Shown here: positions 1-6,520 of the stretch, piece after piece
Numbering within the stretch: the first letter of the stretch is position 1
How the letters are laid out: every line of letters starts with the position of its first letter
Assembly (NCBI GenBank): GCA_964602415.1
Contig: CAZRQL010000055.1
Coordinates: 1-6,926 of the forward strand
Length of the DNA stretch: 6,926 nucleotides
Source: CAZRQL01 sp964602415
GTDB lineage: Bacteria > Bacteroidota > Bacteroidia > Cytophagales > Flammeovirgaceae
Direction of reading: 5' to 3'
The notes under the pieces: model-generated
Told to the model about the DNA's origin: nothing
Database searches by the model: none
What the model saw: the letters and a program-made list of their open reading frames with translations, nothing else
Position numbers and translations under genes: made by a program

Positions 1-179
1 TGAATAAAAACAAACTCAAATAAAAGGCTAAATTTTAAATTATTGAAAATTTTTTTTTGAGAATTGTTACTTTTTTTACTTTTTATTATATAATCCAACT
101 TTGCGGAATTTAGAATACCCACGGAACTTGTAGCCATAGACACAGACGTTGAACCCTGTGTTTTGTCAAACCGATAAAA
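1..179. other. AT-rich intergenic region, no gene supported
   Basis: This stretch follows the stop codon of the secreted propeller gene and runs to the window edge. It is very AT-rich up to about position 95, with T runs at roughly 51-58 and 71-77. The only structure seen is a short stem, ACACAG at 140-145 pairing with CTGTGT at 156-161 around a 10-base loop. On the plus strand this stem runs into TTTT. On the minus strand, where it would be needed to end the propeller transcript, no T run follows it. I therefore see no convincing terminator for the upstream gene and no open reading frame with family resemblance. Confidence 0.5.
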
Positions 180-2441
180 TTACTGTTTACAAACCCTGTA
201 AATAAATTTTTGTCTGCCTTGGGTTTGGATGTGGGCAATGTAACAGCCGATTTTTAGCCCGCTTACATCCAATGTACTTTTTTGGCAATCCATTATTTTT
301 TGTCCTGTTATATCGAAAATTTCGATATTTATGATTGTATTTTCTGCTTCAAAGTGGATAACATTTGCGGATGGGTTGGGGTAGATTTTTACGGCTTGCG
401 GTTTGTCTATTGAGGTGGGCACATCACTGCGGATGACCCTTAGGGCAGGTGCGCCGTTGGCCGCCCCCATCAACAGCACATCTGATTGCTCAAATCTATC
501 TATGCGAAGGTCTTGAGCGAAATTTTCGCCTAAATCCGCACTAAAATCAAAATAGTATCCGGTTTTAAATTCTGTATCCCAAATGATTTCTATCAGTGCC
601 ACCCCTTTGTTTCTTACGGCATCGAAAACAGAGGCGTAGATTCGGTTTTCGATGGCTGCCAGAGCTTGTATGCTGTGGCTGTTAGTAGCCACATAGTTGG
701 GGTCTGAAATTACACTCTCTCGGTTTTGTTTGCTCAGCAGTAAATTCCAACTTCTGCCTCCATTGGTGGAGACGATGATTTGGGTGTTGAAAAAGTCGCC
801 TCCCGATGGGGTTATGGGCGTTCCTGCCGACCAGTTTGCAGCCACAACCAGCAGGTTTTGCCCTTCGAGTGTTGTGCCGGTCATGGCTTTGACGGCTATG
901 CCAAAAATTCTTTCCCAACTCCAGTTGCCTTGTGAAAAAATTCCTCTGTAAAGCCCTTGTTGAGTGCCACTCACCAAGTTGGCTATTACGGTGTCGCCCA
1001 GTGAGGTGATTAGATTGATGTTATTGACTGATAGGGCGGTGGCAGTGGTGATATTGACGGCTGAGTTGTTTTGCAGGTTGCGAATCCAAAATAAGCCTTG
1101 ATTTTCAATGGCTAACAGCAGGCCTTGTTGGTACGGGTGAATGTCCCAGACCCTTGCTGCGGGCTGTCCTCTCGCAAAAGCCTGCCAACGTCCTTTTTCC
1201 AGACGCAAAAGACCCGCCGAAGTCGCAGCAAATATAAAACTTCCCACTTTTCTGACTTGATGTACTTGGATATCAGCCGATAAGGAGGACACCCATGTTT
1301 TGCCCTTATCAGTAGAGAGGGGCAGCCCCTGTGCAGCCACTACCAAAGTATCCAGTTGTTTGACCATTCCGTTGGTGGCTGTCAGGGTCGGCGTTGAGAC
1401 CCGCTGCCAAGCATCGGGGAAGTTGGGATGCCGGATATTTATTTGATACAGTGCGGATTGCGTAGAGCAGAAAAGCCTTTCGCCCACGGCTTGAATGAAT
1501 TTTACTTTGGCATCGGCCACCAACCAGCCTTCCCTGTGCGAAAAGGGTGGGGCAGAGTTGAAGATTTGTGTCCAAGCGGCAGACAGGAGTTGATTGCCTT
1601 GCCAGTCAAGGCTTAGCGCATAAGCCCCCTGATTTGCCGCCAAAAAAGCCAACTCATACCCCGAAGAACGACTTGAAAATGAGGTGATTTTTGGGAAAGC
1701 CAGTGCCGTAGGGGGCAAGGGTAGCTCCACCCATTCTGTCGCGGATATGGATTTGGCAAAAAATCTTATCGTGCCAAAAACAGTTTCTACTGCTGCATTA
1801 AGGTATTGTTTGTCAGGTGAAAGCGTGGCAGCAAGGCAATTTTTCGTTACCGCAGGCAGAGAGATTTTTGTCCAACTGCTCACCGCAGGGTTGCTTTGAT
1901 AAATGCCTGAAGAAGAGTACAGATAAACGCCCGCCGGGGTTGTTTGGATGCCAAAGGCTTCTTGCGGATTTTGCAGCTCGTAGATTAAATTGCTCCAAGT
2001 TTGGCCTTGGTTGCGCGATACGTAAACGCTACCATTGCCGGGTAGGGTTGAGCCGGCACTTCCTTTTGAGTAAGGGGCGGCCACTATTGCGCCCTCCGAT
2101 GTCTGAGCCAGTGCACCCACGTAGCGCAGTTCCGGAGGGGACACCCGCTGCCAACTTTGTCCCTTGTCTTGAGAAGTGTAGAGTCCACTGCCCGCACCTA
2201 TCCAGAGCTTTTCGGTTGTCTTTAAGATACTTAGCGGCAAACCATCGGGAAAGGACAGTATTTTTTTCCAATTTTTTCCTTTGTCCACGCTCCTGAGAAG
2301 GCCGCCTTTTGCGCACAGCAGCACCGTGTCGCCTGCTTCCGTCAAGTCATAGACATCGTCAACTCCATCAATCTCAAATTGTTGCCACTGTGCCAACAGT
2401 ACACTTGGGCAGATGAGTAAAAGCAAGCAAATCCATTTCAT
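180..2441 (-). CDS. Secreted Asp-box (BNR/sialidase-like) beta-propeller protein with type IX secretion sorting domain
   Basis: This 753-residue protein has a typical signal peptide: Lys2, a hydrophobic stretch at about 4-16, and probable cleavage after Ala17. There is no lipobox cysteine. Five Asp-box motifs (S-x-D/N-x-G-x-T/S/N-W) lie at residues 51-58, 90-97, 142-149, 376-383 and 558-565. These motifs mark blades of sialidase/VPS10/YCF48-like beta-propellers. The catalytic residues of true sialidases are not recognisable, so enzyme activity should not be assumed. The last 70 or so residues form a type IX secretion C-terminal domain, with YPNP at 687-690, an ITG turn at 711-713 and a terminal strand pattern. 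The protein is therefore predicted to cross the outer membrane by that system and be released or anchored at the surface. The start is ATG, 50 bases after lysA. The gene may be read from lysA or from a weak promoter of its own. Ligand and role are unknown. Confidence 0.9.
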   Translation of the reverse strand: MKWICLLLLICPSVLLAQWQQFEIDGVDDVYDLTEAGDTVLLCAKGGLLRSVDKGKNWKKILSFPDGLPLSILKTTEKLWIGAGSGLYTSQDKGQSWQRVSPPELRYVGALAQTSEGAIVAAPYSKGSAGSTLPGNGSVYVSRNQGQTWSNLIYELQNPQEAFGIQTTPAGVYLYSSSGIYQSNPAVSSWTKISLPAVTKNCLAATLSPDKQYLNAAVETVFGTIRFFAKSISATEWVELPLPPTALAFPKITSFSSRSSGYELAFLAANQGAYALSLDWQGNQLLSAAWTQIFNSAPPFSHREGWLVADAKVKFIQAVGERLFCSTQSALYQINIRHPNFPDAWQRVSTPTLTATNGMVKQLDTLVVAAQGLPLSTDKGKTWVSSLSADIQVHQVRKVGSFIFAATSAGLLRLEKGRWQAFARGQPAARVWDIHPYQQGLLLAIENQGLFWIRNLQNNSAVNITTATALSVNNINLITSLGDTVIANLVSGTQQGLYRGIFSQGNWSWERIFGIAVKAMTGTTLEGQNLLVVAANWSAGTPITPSGGDFFNTQIIVSTNGGRSWNLLLSKQNRESVISDPNYVATNSHSIQALAAIENRIYASVFDAVRNKGVALIEIIWDTEFKTGYYFDFSADLGENFAQDLRIDRFEQSDVLLMGAANGAPALRVIRSDVPTSIDKPQAVKIYPNPSANVIHFEAENTIINIEIFDITGQKIMDCQKSTLDVSGLKIGCYIAHIQTQGRQKFIYRVCKQ

Positions 2442-2442
2442 A

Positions 2443-2471
2443 CAATACTAGACAGCAAAAAATGCAGCAAA
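2443..2471 (-). promoter_or_regulatory. Weak candidate promoter of the secreted propeller gene
   Basis: On the minus strand, TTTG (2471-2468) is followed after 17 bases by TAGTATTG (2450-2443). This differs at one position from the Bacteroidota -7 box TAnnTTTG, and its spacer is slightly shorter than usual. The box ends one base before the ATG, so a transcript from it would have almost no leader. One mismatch plus a short spacer makes this a tentative call; read-through from lysA is an equally good explanation. Confidence 0.25.
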
Positions 2472-2491
2472 TGGATAAAATAACAGCCAAA

Positions 2492-3766
2492 TTATTGTTG
2501 GCTACGCAGACTATCGAAACTAAACTCCAACTCCTTTTTTTGGGGATTTTGAAAAATATTGATTTGCGATTTAAGTAGGTCTTCGAGTGTTTCTCTTTTC
2601 CTAACCAAGTGAGGCTCACCTTCTAAAATCAACACTTCTGCCGGGCGGAGTCTGGAATTGTAGTTGCTGCTCATCGAAAAGCCATAAGCCCCTGCATTGT
2701 AGATGCAAATGATGTCGCCTTGTTTGACTTCGCTGAGTTTGCGGTCATAACCAAAGGTATCGGTTTCGCAGATATAACCCACTATATTGTAGAGTCTTGA
2801 CGTGCCGTTGGGGTTGGAAAGGTTGGCCATCTCGTGGTAAGCACCGTACAGCATAGGGCGAATCAGGTGGTTGAGTCCCGAGTCCACCCCCACAAAGCTG
2901 GCCGCCGGAGTTTGTTTGATGACGTTGGCACGCACAAGCAGCACCCCCGCCTCGCTGACAATGTACTTGCCCGGCTCAAACCAGAGTTCCAGTTCCCTGC
3001 CATAACTTTGGCAAAACGCACGGAAACGCTCGCTTAACTCTTTGCCTACCAGCTCGATGTCGGTTACAATGTCATCTTTTTTGTAGGCGACTTTAAATCC
3101 GCTCCCAAAGTCAATAAATTCCAGTTCGGGGAAGTGCTCGGCCTGCTCAAAAAGCAACTCGGCGGCCTGCAAAAAAACGTTGCTATCCAATATATCCGAA
3201 CCGGTGTGCATGTGCAGCCCCACAACGTGGATGTTGTTGCCCATCACTACCCGCTGAACGTGACGCATTTGCAAAATTGAGATGCCAAATTTGGAATCAA
3301 TATGTCCAACTTGGATTTTGCTGTTGCCCCCGGCCATGATGTGGGGGTTGAGCCGAATGCAGCAAGGCACGCTTTGGCCGTAGCGATGGCCAAAGTCTTC
3401 CAAAATCGAAATATTATCTATATTGATAACCACTCCCAACGCAACGGCCTGCTCAATTTCTTCAAAGGCAACACAGTTGGGGGTAAAAAGAATTTCATTT
3501 GGCAAAAAACCTGCCGCCAGTCCGATTTTGACCTCTTCTATCGAAACCGCATCCAACTCCATGCCCTGCAAACGCAGAAAATTCAGCACAGAAACATTGG
3601 TCAATGCCTTGCAAGCGTATTTGAGTTTGAGTTTGACTCCCGAAAAAGACTGTTTAAGGTTTTGCACTTGCAAAGCCATTTTTGCGCCGTCATAGACATA
3701 AAGTGGCGTACCATACTCTTGAGCCAATTCCAACAGATTGACTCCTTGCATAAAATTTGGATACAT
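2492..3766 (-). CDS. lysA: Diaminopimelate decarboxylase
   Basis: LysA is a PLP-dependent fold-type III enzyme that decarboxylates meso-diaminopimelate to L-lysine, the last step of lysine synthesis, in the cytoplasm. Numbered from the ATG at 3766 (424 residues), the PLP-binding lysine is Lys53 in YACKA. HTGSD is at 187-191, and the phosphate-binding glycine-rich loop is FGSGF at 220-224. EPGKY is at 264-268, the active-site Cys-Glu pair is at 333-334, and GAYGFSMSSNYNSR starts at 359. The barrel and C-terminal beta domains are complete. The frame is open up to a TTG at 3808, but that codon lies upstream of the predicted transcription start. An ATG at 3751 (419 residues) is also possible. The predicted leader is only about 12-15 bases and has no Shine-Dalgarno. 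The upstream glycosyltransferase is unrelated in function. Confidence 0.96.
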   Translation of the reverse strand: MYPNFMQGVNLLELAQEYGTPLYVYDGAKMALQVQNLKQSFSGVKLKLKYACKALTNVSVLNFLRLQGMELDAVSIEEVKIGLAAGFLPNEILFTPNCVAFEEIEQAVALGVVINIDNISILEDFGHRYGQSVPCCIRLNPHIMAGGNSKIQVGHIDSKFGISILQMRHVQRVVMGNNIHVVGLHMHTGSDILDSNVFLQAAELLFEQAEHFPELEFIDFGSGFKVAYKKDDIVTDIELVGKELSERFRAFCQSYGRELELWFEPGKYIVSEAGVLLVRANVIKQTPAASFVGVDSGLNHLIRPMLYGAYHEMANLSNPNGTSRLYNIVGYICETDTFGYDRKLSEVKQGDIICIYNAGAYGFSMSSNYNSRLRPAEVLILEGEPHLVRKRETLEDLLKSQINIFQNPQKKELEFSFDSLRSQQ

Positions 3767-3783
3767 CTCAAAAAAATTGGCTG

Positions 3784-3813
3784 CAAAGTTAGCTCTAAAC
3801 TCAGCCAATTCAA
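3784..3813 (-). promoter_or_regulatory. Predicted lysA promoter (Bacteroidota type)
   Basis: On the minus strand, TTG (3813-3811) is followed after 19 bases by TAACTTTG (3791-3784), a full match to the Bacteroidota -7 consensus TAnnTTTG with near-ideal spacing. The TTG overlaps the TGA stop of the glycosyltransferase gene (3812-3810). Transcription should begin a few bases past 3784, around 3778-3781. That leaves a short leader before the ATG at 3766 and excludes the TTG at 3808 as the start for this transcript. Confidence 0.65.
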
Positions 3814-4730
3814 TCCATTTTTTGACCCAAACTTTGCTTAAAACGCAGGCTGTGTTTCATGGGCGCGCCTTTCAGCAAAAAGCCCACCATTTGCAAGTAG
3901 CGGGGCTTTTTCAGAAATTTTATGACCAAAAACAACTGCATGGCTTTGGCATACAAGTAGCTGTGGTGCTTGCGGAAATAATACAAATAAGAAATGTAAA
4001 ACTCTTTGAGCAGAGGGAAATTGATATTGCCGTCGGGGTTGGTGCTTTGGCTGATAAAATGCTGATAACGAGCTTGTGGCACAAGGTGCGCTTTGTACCC
4101 CATAGCCAAAAACCGCCGTGCCAAGTCTTCTTCTTCGCAGTAGAGAAATAAATTGGTGTCGAAGCCCCCGATTTTGTCCAGCACCTCAGCCCTAACAAAC
4201 ATCGAACTGCCGTTCAATACCTCCACTTCCAAAGGCTCCACATAGATTTTGCGCCGCTGCGGGTAGTGTTTGAATAGGCGCATAAAACCCACCCCAAAAA
4301 GTTTAAGCCCCAAAGAAGGCAAATAGTTGAAGTTCAAATAGTGATTGCCGTCTTTGTCGTACATCTGCCCCGAACTGATGCCTACTTGTTGGTGCGATTC
4401 CATATACCCAAACAAGATATTGAGCACATCGTTGAGTAGCACAGTATCGTTGTTGAGAAAATAGTGATAGCGCGCATCGGCGTACTGCAAGCCCAGCATA
4501 TTGCCCATCGAAAAGCCCCCGTTGATTCGGCTGTGAACCAGTGTCAGGTCGGGCATAGCTCGCAAGGGCAGAAGCGGCAAATAATGCTCCCGACGCGAAT
4601 TGTTGTCCACCACAATGACCTGAAATTTGATAGCGGGGGAGGTATTTTTGTAAATAGAATTTACACAATCTAATGTAAAATGCGAGGAGTTGTAATTTAG
4701 AATGATGACAGCGACATCGTACAGAGGCAT
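3810..4730 (-). CDS. Family 2 glycosyltransferase (GT-A fold, WbbL/rhamnosyltransferase-like)
   Basis: This 306-residue protein carries the motifs of GT2 enzymes of the COG1216 type, which transfer a sugar from a nucleotide-sugar to a growing glycan. Near the N-terminus is a beta strand ending in LNYN (11-14). It is followed by VVDNNS (40-45), whose Asp binds the nucleotide, and by the DXD-equivalent NND at 93-95. LNGSSMFVR is at 172-180, and the acidic EEED motif with the likely catalytic base is at about 199-202, followed by His224. The C-terminal 70 residues are basic and aromatic and may sit on the membrane; no clear transmembrane helix is visible. ATG at 4730 is preferred over an in-frame TTG three codons upstream. 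No other polysaccharide genes are in the window, so donor, acceptor and product are unknown. It may be transcribed with cmk-ispH; I find no good promoter in the 65-base gap. Confidence 0.9.
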   Translation of the reverse strand: MPLYDVAVIILNYNSSHFTLDCVNSIYKNTSPAIKFQVIVVDNNSRREHYLPLLPLRAMPDLTLVHSRINGGFSMGNMLGLQYADARYHYFLNNDTVLLNDVLNILFGYMESHQQVGISSGQMYDKDGNHYLNFNYLPSLGLKLFGVGFMRLFKHYPQRRKIYVEPLEVEVLNGSSMFVRAEVLDKIGGFDTNLFLYCEEEDLARRFLAMGYKAHLVPQARYQHFISQSTNPDGNINFPLLKEFYISYLYYFRKHHSYLYAKAMQLFLVIKFLKKPRYLQMVGFLLKGAPMKHSLRFKQSLGQKMD

Positions 4731-4795
4731 CTTTTGCAATTAAGACAGCAAATTAACTTTGTTTCGCTGGATTGGTTGCAGTTGTCGAAGCATAT

Positions 4796-5698
4796 TTATG
4801 CGGCTATTTCCAAATTTTCTACTGCCAGTTTTACTTGCTCCATCAGCCAGTTGGGTGTTGAGGTGGCACCACTGATGCCGACCCTGTCTTGTTTTGTGAA
4901 CCAAGCCGGGTCAATTTCTTTTTCGCTTTCTATAAAATAGCAGCGCGGGTTCAAATTTTTGCAATAATCAAAAAGCGATTTGCCATTGGAACTTTTCTTT
5001 CCGCTCACAAAAAGCAGTATGTCAATGTGTTGTAAAAATTCTTTTAACTGTGGTTCGCGGTTGGAGACTTGTCGGCAAATCGTGTCGTTGGCATCAAATA
5101 CTTCCTCGCCAAGGTGCTCGTCAATTTCCACGCCTTGCGCTTGTTTGACTCTTTTGGCTATTTCGTCGCGAAGTTCTTTGAAACCCTTTGTGCTTTTGGT
5201 GGTTTGGCTGTACAGCGTTACGGGTTTACTGAAATCTATTTGATCCAATTCGGCAATCGAGCTTACTACTATGGCTTTGTTGCCGGTTTGGCCGTTGAGT
5301 CCGATGACTTCGGCGTGCCCCTGTTTGCCGAAAATAATCAATTGCCCCTGTTTTTCTTGGGCTTCGTCGTAGGCGGTTTTGACTTTGTTTTGGAGTTTGA
5401 GCACCACCGGACAAGAGGCATCAACGAGTTGGATGTCGTTTTCGAGTGCGATTTTGTAGGTTTCAGGGGGTTCGCCGTGGGCGCGGATGAGCACTTTGAC
5501 GGAGCGCAAATTTTTTAGTTTTTCGTGGTCTATGATTTCCAATCCTTTGGCTTTTAGGCGGTTTACCTCCATGTCGTTGTGTACGATGTCGCCAAGGCAG
5601 TACAGTTTGCCTTCTTTCGCCAGCACTTCTTCGGCCATTGAGACAGCAAACTCAACGCCGAAACAGTACCCCGATTTTCTGTCAATGGTTACAGTCAT
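4796..5698 (-). CDS. ispH: 4-hydroxy-3-methylbut-2-enyl diphosphate reductase
   Basis: IspH (LytB) is the iron-sulfur enzyme that converts HMBPP to IPP and DMAPP, the last step of the MEP pathway. From the ATG at 5698 the protein has 300 residues. The three cysteines that ligate the cluster are present: Cys12 in GYCFGV, Cys96 in ASCP and Cys208 in TICRQ. The substrate-binding residues are also recognisable: HN at 40-41, the conserved His in RAHGE, GHAEVIG at 127-133, TT at 166-167, SSN at 236-238 and SGATSTP at 276-282. It is complete and should be active. The frame is open upstream to a TTG, but the ATG starts the conserved region and sits inside the end of cmk, giving a 17-base overlap. That suggests coupled translation from a cmk-ispH transcript. 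Presence of ispH implies that this organism makes isoprenoids through the MEP route. Confidence 0.97.
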   Translation of the reverse strand: MTVTIDRKSGYCFGVEFAVSMAEEVLAKEGKLYCLGDIVHNDMEVNRLKAKGLEIIDHEKLKNLRSVKVLIRAHGEPPETYKIALENDIQLVDASCPVVLKLQNKVKTAYDEAQEKQGQLIIFGKQGHAEVIGLNGQTGNKAIVVSSIAELDQIDFSKPVTLYSQTTKSTKGFKELRDEIAKRVKQAQGVEIDEHLGEEVFDANDTICRQVSNREPQLKEFLQHIDILLFVSGKKSSNGKSLFDYCKNLNPRCYFIESEKEIDPAWFTKQDRVGISGATSTPNWLMEQVKLAVENLEIAA

Positions 5699-6353
5699 GG
5701 TTGGCAAGTTTATTTTCAATTAAAGAGACGACAAAATTGACCTGCTCTTCAAAACTCATGTGGGTGGTGTCGAGTTCTATGGCTTGCTCGGCTTTGCGCA
5801 GTGGGGCATGGCTTCGGGTCGAATCCAAAAGGTCTCGGGTTTCAATGTCTTTTTTAAGTTTCTCTATATCAATATTTTGACCTTGATAGAGTAGCTCTTG
5901 CTGTCGGCGTTTGGCCCTTACTTCGCTATCGGCTACCATGAAAATTTTCAGGGCTGCTTGAGGAAAGACCACCGTGCCAATGTCCCTGCCATCCATAATA
6001 ACATTTTGATTTTTAGATATTTGCCTCTGGCGAGCGACCAAAAAATCTCTCACCAATCCGATGGCCGCCACTTGGCTCACTTTTTTAGATACTTCCAGAC
6101 TTCTGATTTGGGGTTCGGCTACTTGCCCGTTCAAGGTGATTTTGCCCTCCAAAAAATCAAGTTCTATGTGCTCTAAGGTATTTTTAACCAGTTCTAATTT
6201 TGCTTCATCAATTTGATTTTCAATAAAATACAAGGTTACGGCTCGATACATAGCCCCTGAGTCCACGTACAAAAAGCCGAGTCTTCGAGCTACCTCTTTG
6301 GCGGTTGTGCTTTTGCCGCAGCCCGCAGGGCCATCTATCGCTACCTGAATCAT
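5682..6353 (-). CDS. cmk: Cytidylate kinase
   Basis: Cmk phosphorylates CMP and dCMP with ATP, recycling pyrimidine nucleotides. The 223-residue length fits the bacterial family. The P-loop GPAGCGKS is at 8-15, DSGAMYRAVT at 31-40, the NMP-binding insert at about 60-90, DGRDIGTVVFP at 121-131, and the LID with RAKRRQQ at about 146-152. RDLLDSTR at 173-180 and the C-terminal LDTTHMS at 194-200 also match. The ATG at 6353 is fixed by the P-loop: the next in-frame methionine is residue 35, well past it. The gene is first in a probable cmk-ispH operon, an order common in Bacteroidota. Its promoter sits so close that the transcript is predicted to begin at or beside the start codon. Confidence 0.97.
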   Translation of the reverse strand: MIQVAIDGPAGCGKSTTAKEVARRLGFLYVDSGAMYRAVTLYFIENQIDEAKLELVKNTLEHIELDFLEGKITLNGQVAEPQIRSLEVSKKVSQVAAIGLVRDFLVARQRQISKNQNVIMDGRDIGTVVFPQAALKIFMVADSEVRAKRRQQELLYQGQNIDIEKLKKDIETRDLLDSTRSHAPLRKAEQAIELDTTHMSFEEQVNFVVSLIENKLANHDCNH

Positions 6354-6357
6354 GCCA

Positions 6358-6388
6358 CAAAATTAAGCTGTATTGGCGGTTGTCGCAA
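6358..6388 (-). promoter_or_regulatory. Predicted cmk-ispH promoter (Bacteroidota type), likely leaderless
   Basis: On the minus strand, TTG (6388-6386) is followed after 20 bases by TAATTTTG (6365-6358), an exact match to TAnnTTTG. Only four bases (TGGC) separate this box from the cmk ATG. Because transcription in this promoter class starts a few bases after the box, the mRNA should begin within a few bases of the start codon. There is no room for a ribosome binding site. Confidence 0.65.
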
Positions 6389-6410
6389 GTTTTCGGTTGT
6401 TGCTGTATTG
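6367..6410. repeat. Centred A-B-B-A direct repeats over the cmk promoter
   Basis: Read on the plus strand, GCTGTATTG occurs at 6367-6375 and again at 6402-6410, while CGGTTGT occurs at 6377-6383 and 6394-6400. Each 9-mer is separated from its 7-mer by one base, and both pairs share the same centre (between 6388 and 6389), which is next to the TTG box of the promoter. The copies are direct, not inverted. The inner copies flank a 10-base core (6384-6393) that holds the TTG. A looser relative, CGGTTTG, is at 6423-6429. It could be a protein-binding site or the trace of a local duplication. Confidence 0.6.
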
Positions 6411-6411
6411 T

Positions 6412-6441
6412 ACTTCTTGCGGCGGTTTGGCGCGCTGAAGT
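6412..6441. repeat. Short imperfect inverted repeat between the PEGA-like gene and cmk
   Basis: ACTTC (6412-6416) pairs with GAAGT (6437-6441), and inside it GCG (6419-6421) can pair with CGC (6431-6433). The segment is markedly more GC-rich than its surroundings. Minus-strand transcripts from the PEGA-like gene first cross a T7 run (6453-6447) and then this stem, so the order is wrong for a standard terminator of that gene. Confidence 0.3.
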
Positions 6442-6520
6442 CCACCAAAAAAACTAATCACTTCACTTTCATGTGAGCAATGCCCCCCACTTTGCGTGTA
6501 GCTGCTTTGATGAGCCGATT

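Noticed and set aside
1817..2296. Plus-strand open frame of 159 codons opposite the propeller gene
   Set aside because: It lies wholly inside a clear gene, has no recognisable family pattern and is rich in Cys, Arg and Pro, as expected of a shadow frame.
3092..3106. LysA glycine-rich loop reading FGSGF instead of the GGG form of well-studied enzymes
   Set aside because: To my knowledge this variant is usual for LysA of the Bacteroidota, and the rest of the site is intact.
3302..3841. Plus-strand open frame of 179 codons opposite lysA
   Set aside because: It is antisense to well-conserved LysA sequence, shows no domain of its own and has no promoter.
4731..4795. Possible promoter before the glycosyltransferase (TTAATTTG on the minus strand)
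   Set aside because: The box has a mismatch at the second, usually invariant, base and no TTG lies 17-23 bases upstream.
5069..5518. Plus-strand open frame of 149 codons opposite ispH
   Set aside because: It is rich in Phe, Val and Gly through complementing the ispH codons; it is a shadow of a confident gene.
4737..5719. TTG codons giving longer frames for the glycosyltransferase (4739) and ispH (5719)
   Set aside because: Each is followed closely by an ATG at the start of conserved sequence, so the ATGs at 4730 and 5698 are preferred.
6447..6476. Possible terminator of the PEGA-like gene (TCAC/GTGA stem and T7 run)
   Set aside because: The stem has only four pairs and is separated from the T run by several bases, so it is too weak to call.
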